Below are positions 8,689 to 18,002 of a DNA stretch of 64,000 nt, in pieces. The DNA lies in the NCBI RefSeq assembly GCF_018457165.1, contig NZ_JAFMNX010000005.1, forward strand, positions 1 to 64,000, written 5' to 3'. The notes beneath the pieces were generated by a model. It searched no databases. It saw only the letters and a list, made by a program, of their open reading frames with translations, and was not told the origin of the DNA. Numbering within the stretch: the first letter of the stretch is position 1; every line of letters begins with the position of its first letter. This DNA comes from Tianweitania aestuarii (GTDB lineage: Bacteria > Pseudomonadota > Alphaproteobacteria > Rhizobiales > Rhizobiaceae). The translations under genes were made by a program, and so were the position numbers.

Positions 8689-9567
8689 CTACGGCGTGAG
8701 GGCAGGCAGGAGTTGCAACAGGGCGTCCGCGGCCCTGCTGCGATAGCGCTCCTTGTGGCGCAAGCCGAAGAAGGGGCGTGGATCGAAGCGGAAGTCGGCG
8801 GCGTGAAGCTTGCCGGCGGTGATGGCGGGGCCAACCACCAGCGAAGACAGAACCGCCACGCCTGCACCGGCTTCAACCGCCGTTCGAACGCTTTCGTTCG
8901 AGGGCAGGGTCAGGGCGGTGTTCAGGTGATCGGGATCGACACCGAGCTGGCGCAGATAGGCTTCGAGCGTCGATCGCGTGCCCGATCCCCGCTCACGCAT
9001 GATCCAGCGCGCATTTTGCAGCCAGCTTGCATCGACTACGTGGCCCGCAAACGGTGCGGCTGCGACGAGCAACAGGCGATCGTCTCCGATCGGCCATTGC
9101 GCGAGAACGGGATCGTCGATGCGGCCCTCGACAATGCCGAGCTCAGCCTGTCCGTCGTGAACGCGGGCGGCGGCCTGTTCCGTGTTGCCGATGGCAAGGT
9201 CGATCTCCAGAAGCGGATGCTTGCTCCTGAAGAGCGCGAGGTAGGACGGAAGCCAGTACGCCGCGGTGGTCTGGCTGGCGACCACGCGCAGCGTGCCGCG
9301 CTTCAAGCCGCCAAGGTCGTCCAGCATCGCTTCGGCTGCCGTTGAGCGGGCAAGAACGCTGCGGGCTTCATCCAGAAACAGGCGCCCTGCTTCCGACAAG
9401 ACGATGCCCCTGCCGACGCGATGGAAGAGCTTCAGCGCGTGCCGTTCTTCCAATGCAGCGATCGCCGCCGACGCCGCCGATTGCGTGACGTTCAACGCGC
9501 GTGCCGCTGCCGTCATGTGCTCGCGTTCGGCCACGGCAACAAAGATACGAAGTTGCTCGAGTGTCAT
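8689..9567 (-). CDS. LysR family transcriptional regulator (YeiE/CbbR-like)
   Basis: The 292-residue protein has an N-terminal winged HTH (LEQLRIFVAVAEREHMTAAARALNVTQSAASAAIAALE) and a LysR substrate-binding domain (GTLRVVASQTTAAYWLPSYL..F). It diverges from the YeiH-type membrane protein at 9651, an arrangement seen widely for YeiE-like regulators and YeiH-family transporters. It probably controls that gene from the 83-base intergenic region. No effector is evident. Confidence 0.9.
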   Translation of the reverse strand: MTLEQLRIFVAVAEREHMTAAARALNVTQSAASAAIAALEERHALKLFHRVGRGIVLSEAGRLFLDEARSVLARSTAAEAMLDDLGGLKRGTLRVVASQTTAAYWLPSYLALFRSKHPLLEIDLAIGNTEQAAARVHDGQAELGIVEGRIDDPVLAQWPIGDDRLLLVAAAPFAGHVVDASWLQNARWIMRERGSGTRSTLEAYLRQLGVDPDHLNTALTLPSNESVRTAVEAGAGVAVLSSLVVGPAITAGKLHAADFRFDPRPFFGLRHKERYRSRAADALLQLLPALTP

Positions 9568-9650
9568 CGGAACAATCCATTGATCGGAATTTGCGATTGA
9601 AACCAGTAAAATGATGCGTTGGAGAGTTCAACTCGGCTAAGGGTAGAGCT

Positions 9651-10742
9651 TTGCCCGACAGTTTCCCGGCAAACGGATTTTCATCAGTGTCAGTCATTTC
9701 CAGCATGAGCCAAGGCAAGGCGTCCGTTTTGCCTGGCGTGGTCCTGTGCGTGGGCGTTGCCGCCATCGGTTTTGCTCTTGAGCAGGTCGAACATGTTCTG
9801 TTCGGAAAGGCCTGGCTGGAAGCGCTCGTACTGGCGATCCTGGTGGGGGCGATGATCCGGACCTTCTGGGTGCCGCCCGCATTATGGCGGGACGGGATTT
9901 CCTTCAGTGCCAAATATCTGCTGGAAATCGCCGTTGTCCTGCTTGGCGCTTCGGTGAGTGCAAGCGCGATCTTTGCGGCCGGCTTTGGCTTGTTTTTTGC
10001 CATTGCGGGGATCGTCCTCGTCGCCATTCTGCTGAGCTATTGCGTCGGGCGCTTGCTTGGTCTGTCGAACCGGATTGCGCTTCTGGTGGCGTGCGGCAAC
10101 TCAATCTGTGGCAATTCGGCAATCGTTGCCGTCGCGCCGGTGATCGGCGCCGACAGCAAGGATGTCGCGACCTCGATCGCCTTTACTGCCGTGCTGGGTG
10201 TGGTGGTGGTGCTGGGCCTGCCCTTGGTCGGCTATGCAATCAGCATGGACGATCTGGCCTACGGCGCCTTTGCCGGTCTGACCGTTTATGCCGTTCCCCA
10301 GGTTCTCGCCGCCGCATCGCCTTTTGGTGCAGCCGCCGTGCAGATGGCGACGCTCGTGAAGCTGATGCGGGTGTTGATGCTCGGACCTGTGTGTTCGCTT
10401 CTCGCCATTCTCGTTCGCACGCGATCGGCTGGACCGTCGCCGCAGGGTGTCGGAACCCAAGCCTCGTCTCGCATGACGCTCACGCGTTTCGTGCCGTGGT
10501 TCATCCTGGGCTTTCTTGGCATGATCGTCATCCGCTCGCTCGGCTTCATCCCAGATCCGGCCGTGGCAGTGATCGGCCATGTCGCGACGCTTCTGACGGT
10601 GATTTCGATGGCCGCGCTTGGTCTCGGCGTCGATGTTCGCACCATCATGAAGGCAGGGTCGCGCGTGGTGACGACGGTGGTTCTGTCCCTGATCCTCTTG
10701 GGCGCGATCAGCCTTGTTGTGATCGAAATGCTTGGGCTTTGA
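9651..10742 (+). CDS. YeiH family putative sulfate exporter
   Basis: A polytopic membrane protein of the YeiH family (Cons_hypoth698, UPF0324). Hydrophobic helices run throughout, with the family motif CGNSICGNSAIVAVAPVI near residue 150, where E. coli YeiH has SSICGAAAV, and a conserved C-terminal SMAALGLGVDVRTI. The start is uncertain: the TTG at 9651 follows a GGGTAGAG, while the first ATG (9705) has no clear ribosome binding site. Family members have been named putative sulfate exporters, but the transport role is largely predicted. It converges on the DUF1810 gene with three bases between the stops. Confidence 0.85.
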   Translation: MPDSFPANGFSSVSVISSMSQGKASVLPGVVLCVGVAAIGFALEQVEHVLFGKAWLEALVLAILVGAMIRTFWVPPALWRDGISFSAKYLLEIAVVLLGASVSASAIFAAGFGLFFAIAGIVLVAILLSYCVGRLLGLSNRIALLVACGNSICGNSAIVAVAPVIGADSKDVATSIAFTAVLGVVVVLGLPLVGYAISMDDLAYGAFAGLTVYAVPQVLAAASPFGAAAVQMATLVKLMRVLMLGPVCSLLAILVRTRSAGPSPQGVGTQASSRMTLTRFVPWFILGFLGMIVIRSLGFIPDPAVAVIGHVATLLTVISMAALGLGVDVRTIMKAGSRVVTTVVLSLILLGAISLVVIEMLGL

Positions 10743-10745
10743 TCG

Positions 10746-11177
10746 TCAGGCTCGTTGTAGCAAACGAAGCGTTCCCTCGTCCTGCGCGCCTGAAAAGAAG
10801 GCGTCGAGCGCTTCGTTGAAGATCGGCTCACCATCCGCCGCCGCTAAGGCGAACAAGGTCATCGACGAGTGGAATTTCAGATCATCGGGTGTGCCGAAGA
10901 TCGTATGCGCCGACAGATCGGAATGGGTCAGGACGGCGGAGGTCGCGTCCTTCAATCGGGTGCCGAGAAGGGGATGGGCGAGATAGGCGCGGGCCTCGTT
11001 CAAGCCTGCCAGTCCGTAGAAGTCGGCCATCGACGAGCGGCCCAGCCCCCGCAGCTGCGGGAAGACAAACCACATCCAGTGGGAGCGCTTGCGGCCGGCG
11101 CGCAGCTCGGCGAGTGCGCTTTCATAAGCGTTGGACTGGGCGAGCTCGAAGCGGGAAAGATCGGAAGCGGAAGCCAT
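10746..11177 (-). CDS. DUF1810 family protein
   Basis: This roughly 143-residue soluble protein matches the DUF1810 family: LSRFELAQSNAYESALAELR, then the KRSHWMWFVFPQLRGLG signature, a FYGLAGLNEARAYLAHPLLG segment and a helical C-terminus. The ATG at 11175-11177 gives the usual family N-terminus; a GTG 30 bases upstream would add ten unconserved residues. The function of the family is not established. It follows the Lrp/AsnC gene on the same strand with a 60-base gap. Confidence 0.85.
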   Translation of the reverse strand: MASASDLSRFELAQSNAYESALAELRAGRKRSHWMWFVFPQLRGLGRSSMADFYGLAGLNEARAYLAHPLLGTRLKDATSAVLTHSDLSAHTIFGTPDDLKFHSSMTLFALAAADGEPIFNEALDAFFSGAQDEGTLRLLQRA

Positions 11178-11237
11178 AAGAAGAAACGAAGGGCGGATTG
11201 CAGCCACGTCAAGGATGCGTCCGCACCAGTGCTGCCT

Positions 11238-11753
11238 TCAGCGTTCTCCCAGCCGAACCGGATCGACGGATTCGGCGCGCTTCAAAGTGCGCAGGGCGAA
11301 GGTGGAGCGCGTTTGGCGGATGTTGCCGATCTTGTAGAGATGCTGGCGCAAAAAGCGCTCGTAGTCGGCGGTATCGGCCACGGCGACCTTTACGAGATAA
11401 TCGTATTCGCCGGTGACGAGACTGGCTTCGAGCACTTCGGGAATGCGCACAAGCGCCTGCCCGAAGCGCTCGAGAACTTCTTCTTCGTGCTTGTCGAGGG
11501 TGATTTCCACGAACACCACATCGCGCAGCCCGAGCGCGCCGTTATCGACCACCGCGACATAGCGCTCGATGATGCCGTCGTTTTCCAGGCGCTTGACCCG
11601 GTTCCAGCAGGGCGAGGGGGAAAGACCGACGCGGGTGGCAAGATCGCTGTTGGTGAGGCGGCCGTCGTTCAGAAGGGCGGACAGGATACGACGGTCGGTG
11701 GCGTCGATCTGGCTGCGTTTTGCGCGCTTGGCGCGCGCAGAAGACTCTTCCAT
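11238..11753 (-). CDS. Lrp/AsnC family transcriptional regulator, BkdR-like
   Basis: The 171-residue protein has a basic N-terminal tail, an AsnC-type HTH (IDATDRRILSALLNDGRLTNSDLATRVGLSPSPCWNRVKRLE) and a ligand-binding RAM domain (DVVFVEITLDKH, then LVTGEYDYLVKVAVAD). It diverges from the branched-chain 2-oxoacid dehydrogenase E1 genes. In other bacteria an Lrp-type BkdR activates the bkd operon in response to branched-chain amino acids, so the same role is likely here. Confidence 0.88.
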   Translation of the reverse strand: MEESSARAKRAKRSQIDATDRRILSALLNDGRLTNSDLATRVGLSPSPCWNRVKRLENDGIIERYVAVVDNGALGLRDVVFVEITLDKHEEEVLERFGQALVRIPEVLEASLVTGEYDYLVKVAVADTADYERFLRQHLYKIGNIRQTRSTFALRTLKRAESVDPVRLGER

Positions 11754-11798
11754 GCAGTTTCCTCCCTGCAGACGATTATGCTTTCCGAGTGACCATGA

Positions 11799-13196
<1,398 letters not shown>

Positions 13197-13200
13197 GATC

Positions 13201-14217
13201 ATGCCAAGCAGGACGATGATCGAAGCCATTCGCAGCGCCATGGACGTGTCCATGGAGCGCGACGACAAGGTGGTGGTGTTCGGCGAGGATGTCGGCTTCT
13301 TCGGCGGCGTGTTTCGCTGCACGGAAGGGCTGCAGAAGAAATACGGCGCTTCGCGCTGCTTCGATGCGCCGATCTCGGAATCAGGCATCGTGGGCGCGGC
13401 CGTCGGCATGGCAGCCTATGGATTGCGGCCGGTCGCCGAGATCCAGTTCGCCGATTACATGTATCCGGGCTACGACCAGATCGTGTCGGAAGCCGCACGC
13501 CTGCGCTTCCGTACAGCTGGCGATTTCACCGCGCCGATGGTGGTGCGCATGCCCTGTGGCGGCGGCATTTTTGGTGGTCAGACGCATAGCCAGAGCCCTG
13601 AAGCGCTGTTTACCCATGTGTCCGGGTTGAAGACGGTGATCCCGTCCAATCCTTATGACGCGAAGGGCCTGCTGATTTCGGCGATCGAGGACGACGATCC
13701 GGTGATCTTCCTTGAGCCGAAGCGCCTCTACAACGGCCCCTTCGACGGCCATCACGACCGTCCGGTCGTGCCATGGTCAAAGCACGACCTGTCGGAAGTG
13801 CCTGACGGGCATTACACCGTGCCGATCGGCAAGGCCGTCGTGCGCCGGGAAGGCTCGGCCGTCACCGTTCTGGCTTATGGCACGATGGTGCATGTCGCCG
13901 AAGCGGCTGCAAACGACACCGGCATCGATGCCGAGATCATCGATCTGCGTACGCTGATGCCGCTCGATATCGACACGATCGTTCGATCGGTGGAAAAAAC
14001 CGGGCGCTGCGTCGTGGTGCATGAAGCGACGCGAACCTCCGGTTTCGGTGCGGAACTCGCGGCGGAAGTGCAGGAGCGTTGCTTTTATCACCTGGAAAAG
14101 CCGGTTCAGCGCGTGACCGGCTGGGATACGCCTTACCCGCATGTCCACGAATGGGAGTATTTCCCAGGACCGAAGCGGGTTGGCGAAGCCTTGATCGAGG
14201 CTACCGCAAAGGACTGA
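13201..14217 (+). CDS. bkdA2: Branched-chain 2-oxoacid dehydrogenase E1 beta subunit
   Basis: This 338-residue E1 beta subunit has the family-typical opening TMIEAIRSAMDVSMERDDKVV, then VFGEDVGFFGGVFRCTEGLQKKYG, the transketolase-like central domain (EIQFADYMYPGYDQIVSEAARLRF), and the C-terminal VHEATRTSGFGAELAA segment. It lies 4 bases after the E1 alpha stop, so the two are co-translated as the alpha2beta2 E1. The downstream neighbour converges on it, so the transcript ends here without E2 (bkdB) or E3 (lpdV). Confidence 0.93.
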   Translation: MPSRTMIEAIRSAMDVSMERDDKVVVFGEDVGFFGGVFRCTEGLQKKYGASRCFDAPISESGIVGAAVGMAAYGLRPVAEIQFADYMYPGYDQIVSEAARLRFRTAGDFTAPMVVRMPCGGGIFGGQTHSQSPEALFTHVSGLKTVIPSNPYDAKGLLISAIEDDDPVIFLEPKRLYNGPFDGHHDRPVVPWSKHDLSEVPDGHYTVPIGKAVVRREGSAVTVLAYGTMVHVAEAAANDTGIDAEIIDLRTLMPLDIDTIVRSVEKTGRCVVVHEATRTSGFGAELAAEVQERCFYHLEKPVQRVTGWDTPYPHVHEWEYFPGPKRVGEALIEATAKD

Positions 14218-14230
14218 GCCCTGCTTAGGG

Positions 14231-14271
14231 TTGAAGCGCCTGTTCAGGCTGGCGCTTCACAGGCGCTTCAA
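14231..14271. terminator. Bidirectional stem-loop between converging operons
   Basis: TTGAAGCGCCTGT (14231-14243) is the exact reverse complement of ACAGGCGCTTCAA (14259-14271), giving a 13-bp perfect stem with a 15-base loop. It lies in the 62-base gap between the E1 beta stop and the stop of the opposing flavin monooxygenase. There is no long T-run on either side, so termination efficiency is uncertain. The symmetric placement fits a shared terminator. Confidence 0.6.
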
Positions 14272-14279
14272 GGGGGGCG

Positions 14280-15533
14280 TCAGGCGTTGAGCCCGAGATT
14301 GTCTCGCAAGGTCTCGCCTTCATAGGCCCGACGGAACAGGCCACGGCGCTGCAGCTCGGGAACCACGAGCGCGACGAAGCTGTCGAGTTCGCCCGGAAAG
14401 AAGGCGGGCATGACGTTGAAGCCGTCGCAGGCACCGCCCGTGAACCAGGCTTCCAGTTCGTCCGCGATGTCTTCGGCCGTGCCGACAAGGCGCCAATGGC
14501 CGCGCGCGCCGGCGAAATGCCGGGCGACTTCGCGGATGCTGAGATTGTCGCGCCGCGCTTGTTCCACAACCAACTGCTGACGGCTTTGCATGCCCTGCGT
14601 GGCCTGGAGCTCCGGCATCGGTCCGTCCAGCGGCAGATCCTTCAGCGCGTCGGTTGCCAGATAGCTGGCAAGAAGCGACAGGCCGACTTCATCGGGGATC
14701 AGGCTCTGCAAGGTATCGAGCTTGGCTTGCGCTTCTTCGCGTGTTGCCGCCACGACGGGCGACACACCCGGCATGATCTTAAGGTGATCGGGGTTGCGGC
14801 CGGCGGCGCGGGTGCGGGCTTTAACATCGTCATAGAAGCTCTTGGCGCTGTCGAGCGTTTGTGCCGCCGTAAACACGACATCGGCGGTACGTGCAGCAAG
14901 ATCGCGGCCGACGTCGGATGCGCCGGCTTGCACCATGACGGGCTTGCCTTGCCGTGAGGGGCTGAGACCAAGACCTTGCTCGACGATGAAGTGCTCGCCC
15001 GTGTGGTTCAGCGGCGCAGATCGGTCCGCCGGATCCCAGAGCTGCGCCACGATCTTCGCGAACTCGCCGGCGCGGTGATAACGATCGACATGCTTGCGCA
15101 GACCTTCGGCACCGAAATTGGCGGCTTCGATCTCGCTTGCGGATGTCACCAGGTTCCATCCGGCGCGGCCGCCGCTCAAGAGGTCGAGCGTGGCGAAGGC
15201 GCGGGCCAGCGCATAGGGCTCGTTGTAGGAGGTCGAGGCGGTGGCCACGAGGCCGATCCGGCTTGTTTGTGCCGCGATGGCGGCAAGCAGGCTCAGCGGT
15301 TCGAAGCCGACCGACCGCGACGTCTGGCTGGCGGTTCGGGCGTTTTCATCGCGCAGGCCTGCGGCATCTTCGAGAAAAACGAGGTCGAAGCCGGCCTTTT
15401 CGGCTGTTTGTGCCACGCGGATATACTGATCGACATTAAGGCCCATGTCGGCCGCGGCGTCGGGGTGGCGCCAGGCGGCGACGTGGTGGCCGGTTGGCAT
15501 GAGGAAAGCGCCGAGCTTCATGTGCTTGGGCAT
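14280..15533 (-). CDS. NtaA/SnaA/DszA-type flavin-dependent monooxygenase
   Basis: This 417-residue luciferase-like (LLM) protein is of the NtaA/SnaA/DszA subgroup, FMNH2-dependent monooxygenases needing a partner flavin reductase. Visible hallmarks are HVAAWRHPDA near the N-terminus, the GFDLVFLEDAAG strand, LLAAIAAQTSRIGLVATAST, the SGGRAGWNLVTS motif, and the QAGASDVGRDLAAR region. It is the last gene of a minus-strand operon; its ATG (15531-15533) overlaps the preceding stop by one base (TGATG). Subgroup substrates range from nitrilotriacetate to organosulfur compounds; this one is unknown. Confidence 0.85.
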   Translation of the reverse strand: MPKHMKLGAFLMPTGHHVAAWRHPDAAADMGLNVDQYIRVAQTAEKAGFDLVFLEDAAGLRDENARTASQTSRSVGFEPLSLLAAIAAQTSRIGLVATASTSYNEPYALARAFATLDLLSGGRAGWNLVTSASEIEAANFGAEGLRKHVDRYHRAGEFAKIVAQLWDPADRSAPLNHTGEHFIVEQGLGLSPSRQGKPVMVQAGASDVGRDLAARTADVVFTAAQTLDSAKSFYDDVKARTRAAGRNPDHLKIMPGVSPVVAATREEAQAKLDTLQSLIPDEVGLSLLASYLATDALKDLPLDGPMPELQATQGMQSRQQLVVEQARRDNLSIREVARHFAGARGHWRLVGTAEDIADELEAWFTGGACDGFNVMPAFFPGELDSFVALVVPELQRRGLFRRAYEGETLRDNLGLNA

Positions 15534-16393
15534 CAGGCAACTCCTTCCAGGCGGCCGCGGAGGGTGGTCGAGGCGTGCTTGCTGCCAGCCTCTTCGGGAA
15601 GGGTTTGCAGCACCGCCTCCGCTTCCTCGACCGAGCGGACACGCACGACGATGCCGTCTGCATCTTCTTGCCGCTGATCACTTGCCAGGGCTTTAGCATC
15701 GATCATGCGCAGCTGCTTGGCCTTTCCGGCTGGCGGCGTTTCACCCTCGAAAAGCACCGCATCAGCGAGATCGGCGAGGTTTCCGATGGCGGCGAGGTCT
15801 TCGGCGCGCAGCATGAGGATCGGGCGGTCTTGCGGTGAGCGCATGATGTTCAAAGGGCCGCGCACGGAAAAGAACGCGCCCTGATGGTCGAGATAGTGCA
15901 TTCTCGTGGGATCGATGAACTGGCCGGCCTGCTTGTTCATCACCACGGCATCGGCGTCCCAGCCATGCCACAGCCCTTCGACCACGCGTGTGAACTCGAC
16001 GATGCGGGCCGGTGTGTTGCCGTCCGGTAGGCGAATGGCTCCGCTGAAGGCGGCATCTTCCGCCGCCGACGGGTCTGATGTCACGCACCAGCCGATCCGG
16101 CCGTGGCTGATCTGATCAAGCGAGGCAAGGCGCCGCGAAAGATTATAGGGCTGGTGGCCGCCCGTCGACGTTGCCGCAATCAGGCCTATGCGCTGCGTCG
16201 AGGCCGCGAGATATCCCAGCAGGATCGTGGCGTCGGGCCAGCCGCTTGGCCTCTCGGGTGCGGCGATCGTGTCGGGCACGATCACGAAATCCACGCCGCC
16301 TGCTTCGGCTCGTTCAATGACCGATCGAACGCTCTCGATCGTCCAGTGCGGCGCTTCACCGAAGCTGCCGCCAAGTTCCAAGCCGATCAGCAT
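15533..16393 (-). CDS. LLM class flavin-dependent oxidoreductase
   Basis: A second, shorter luciferase-like protein of about 286 residues. It begins MLIGLELGGSFGEAPHW, has a GVDFVIVPDTI strand, GYLAASTQRIGLIAATST, and LASLDQISHGRIGWCVTSDPS, which match the bacterial luciferase fold. The start ATG at 16391-16393 has a GGAG about 6 bases upstream; the two in-frame ATGs just upstream (16399, 16405) are less well spaced. It is shorter than most family members (330-450 residues), so it may act as a partner of the following 417-residue monooxygenase rather than alone. Confidence 0.75.
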   Translation of the reverse strand: MLIGLELGGSFGEAPHWTIESVRSVIERAEAGGVDFVIVPDTIAAPERPSGWPDATILLGYLAASTQRIGLIAATSTGGHQPYNLSRRLASLDQISHGRIGWCVTSDPSAAEDAAFSGAIRLPDGNTPARIVEFTRVVEGLWHGWDADAVVMNKQAGQFIDPTRMHYLDHQGAFFSVRGPLNIMRSPQDRPILMLRAEDLAAIGNLADLADAVLFEGETPPAGKAKQLRMIDAKALASDQRQEDADGIVVRVRSVEEAEAVLQTLPEEAGSKHASTTLRGRLEGVA

Positions 16394-16448
16394 GTTCATC
16401 TCCATTCCAGCCGCGCTAGCCCGGCACTTGATGCTGATGCGGTCGAGG

Positions 16449-18002
16449 TCAAGCCAGGTTTGCGCTGACGCCGGTAAAAAGCGAGCGCATGGCTTGCGCC
16501 GTTTCGGTGCACCAGAGCCGGTCATGCAGCATCTGCGCGTCCGGTCCCGTTTCGCGATCCTCTTCCAGTGCCGGCACGATCGCGCGGATCTCGGTGTGCA
16601 GCCAGGCGGCCGCCGTGCCGAGCTGCTGGTCAGGTTCATTTTGCGCGCGCAGACTGCAGGCCTGTGCGGCAAACATCGCTTCCAGCGTGATCATCCAGCG
16701 GCACAAGGCAATCTGCTCGTCTAGCTTGGTGATCGTCAGCGGCGTCATCGGCGCCACATCTTCGACCGTGTCGGACACCGACAGCGCGTCCAGGCTGGCA
16801 GGCGCCGCCTTGAGCCGGATCTCGGCCTGAAGTGCCGCCAGCGCCTTCTGCATGGGAACAAAGCCAGCCGATGAACCGCCGACCGGCGACAGATAGTTCG
16901 GCAGACCGGACAGGCGCCCGGTCATCAGCTTGATCGAACGCTGCGCCGACGCCGTTGCCAGATGAACGAGGCTGATCGCCAAGGTGTCGAAGGCCAAGGC
17001 GATGGCCGGCGTGTGGAAGTTCGCGGCGGAGTGGATTTCTTCTTCGTCCACCAGCACAAGCGGATTGTCGGCCGCGCCGTTGAGTTCGATTTCGACTTCG
17101 CGGCAGGCAGCGGCGTAAGCGGCCAGCGTGGTGCCGGTGACCTGCGCCAAGGTGCGGAAGGAAAGCGCGTCCTGTACCTTTCGCCCCGGCTGCGGCGTGT
17201 GAAGGCTGCTGTTCTGAAGCGCATGGCGGAAAAGCGCTGCCGCGTCTTCCTGGCCCGCTGCCGGCCGAATGGCCGCCAGACGCGGATCGAAGATGCGGGT
17301 ATTGGCGCCATAGCCTTCGAAGGCCAGGGCGCTCGTGGCGATGTGGAGGCGCAGGAGATCGCCCAAGGCTTCCAACGAAAGTGCGGCCATCGCGGTCGTG
17401 ACGGCCGAGGCGTTGGCGACGGAAAGCCCGTCCTTGGCACCCAGCTGCACCGGCGCGAGTCCCGTTGCCTTCAACGCATCCGACGCCTCCACGATACGCC
17501 CGCCGAAATACACGCGACCCCGGCCGATCACGGCTGCGGCCATGCTCATCGACATGATGAGGTCGCCGGTGCCGAGCGATCCGCGCGACGGCAGAACCGG
17601 CACGATGTCATGCGCCAGCATTGCCATGAGGAGATCGAACACGTCGAGCGAAACGCCAGCGCCGCCCTTGGCCAGTCCGGCGATGCGGCAGAACAGGGCG
17701 GCCCGACAGGTTTCCAGGGAAAGCGGCCCGCCGATGCCTGCGATGCGCGCGCGCACCATCTGCGCCTGAAAAGCGGCCACCGCATCATGGTCGATGCGAT
17801 GTCCGATATTGCCGCCAAGGCCGGTGTTCAGGCCGTAAACCGCGATGCCGTCTCGCAGATGCGCGTCCACCACGCTGCGTGCCGCCATCATCCGCTCGCG
17901 CACGCCCGCCGCAAGCGTGATCTGCAGGGGACCACGGGCTGCGGCGGTGACATCGGCGAGCGTCAGCGGTTTGTCGCTCAAAACCACGGCTACATGCGTC
18001 AC
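16449..18002 (-). CDS. Aromatic amino acid lyase (HAL/PAL) family protein with altered MIO motif
   Basis: This 517-residue homologue of histidine/phenylalanine ammonia-lyases uses a GTG start at 18002 that overlaps the preceding stop (GTGA). Conserved family features are the Tyr56 loop (VYGLNTGLGG), NFHTPAIALAFD, the DNPLV strand and a KVQD..S.R...QV.G motif. The Ala-Ser-Gly triad that cyclises into the MIO electrophile (GSVGASGDL in HutH) here reads GSLGTGDL (141-148), one residue short and without the serine. HutH's VQDPY tyrosine is replaced by VQDAL. It is therefore unlikely to be an ordinary HutH. It may use another chemistry or be a non-lyase subunit of the operon. Confidence 0.8.
   Translation of the reverse strand: MTHVAVVLSDKPLTLADVTAAARGPLQITLAAGVRERMMAARSVVDAHLRDGIAVYGLNTGLGGNIGHRIDHDAVAAFQAQMVRARIAGIGGPLSLETCRAALFCRIAGLAKGGAGVSLDVFDLLMAMLAHDIVPVLPSRGSLGTGDLIMSMSMAAAVIGRGRVYFGGRIVEASDALKATGLAPVQLGAKDGLSVANASAVTTAMAALSLEALGDLLRLHIATSALAFEGYGANTRIFDPRLAAIRPAAGQEDAAALFRHALQNSSLHTPQPGRKVQDALSFRTLAQVTGTTLAAYAAACREVEIELNGAADNPLVLVDEEEIHSAANFHTPAIALAFDTLAISLVHLATASAQRSIKLMTGRLSGLPNYLSPVGGSSAGFVPMQKALAALQAEIRLKAAPASLDALSVSDTVEDVAPMTPLTITKLDEQIALCRWMITLEAMFAAQACSLRAQNEPDQQLGTAAAWLHTEIRAIVPALEEDRETGPDAQMLHDRLWCTETAQAMRSLFTGVSANLA

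Noticed and set aside
16449-18002. Annotation as histidine ammonia-lyase HutH
   Set aside because: The MIO triad and a catalytic tyrosine are missing, and no hutU, hutI or hutG genes are nearby.
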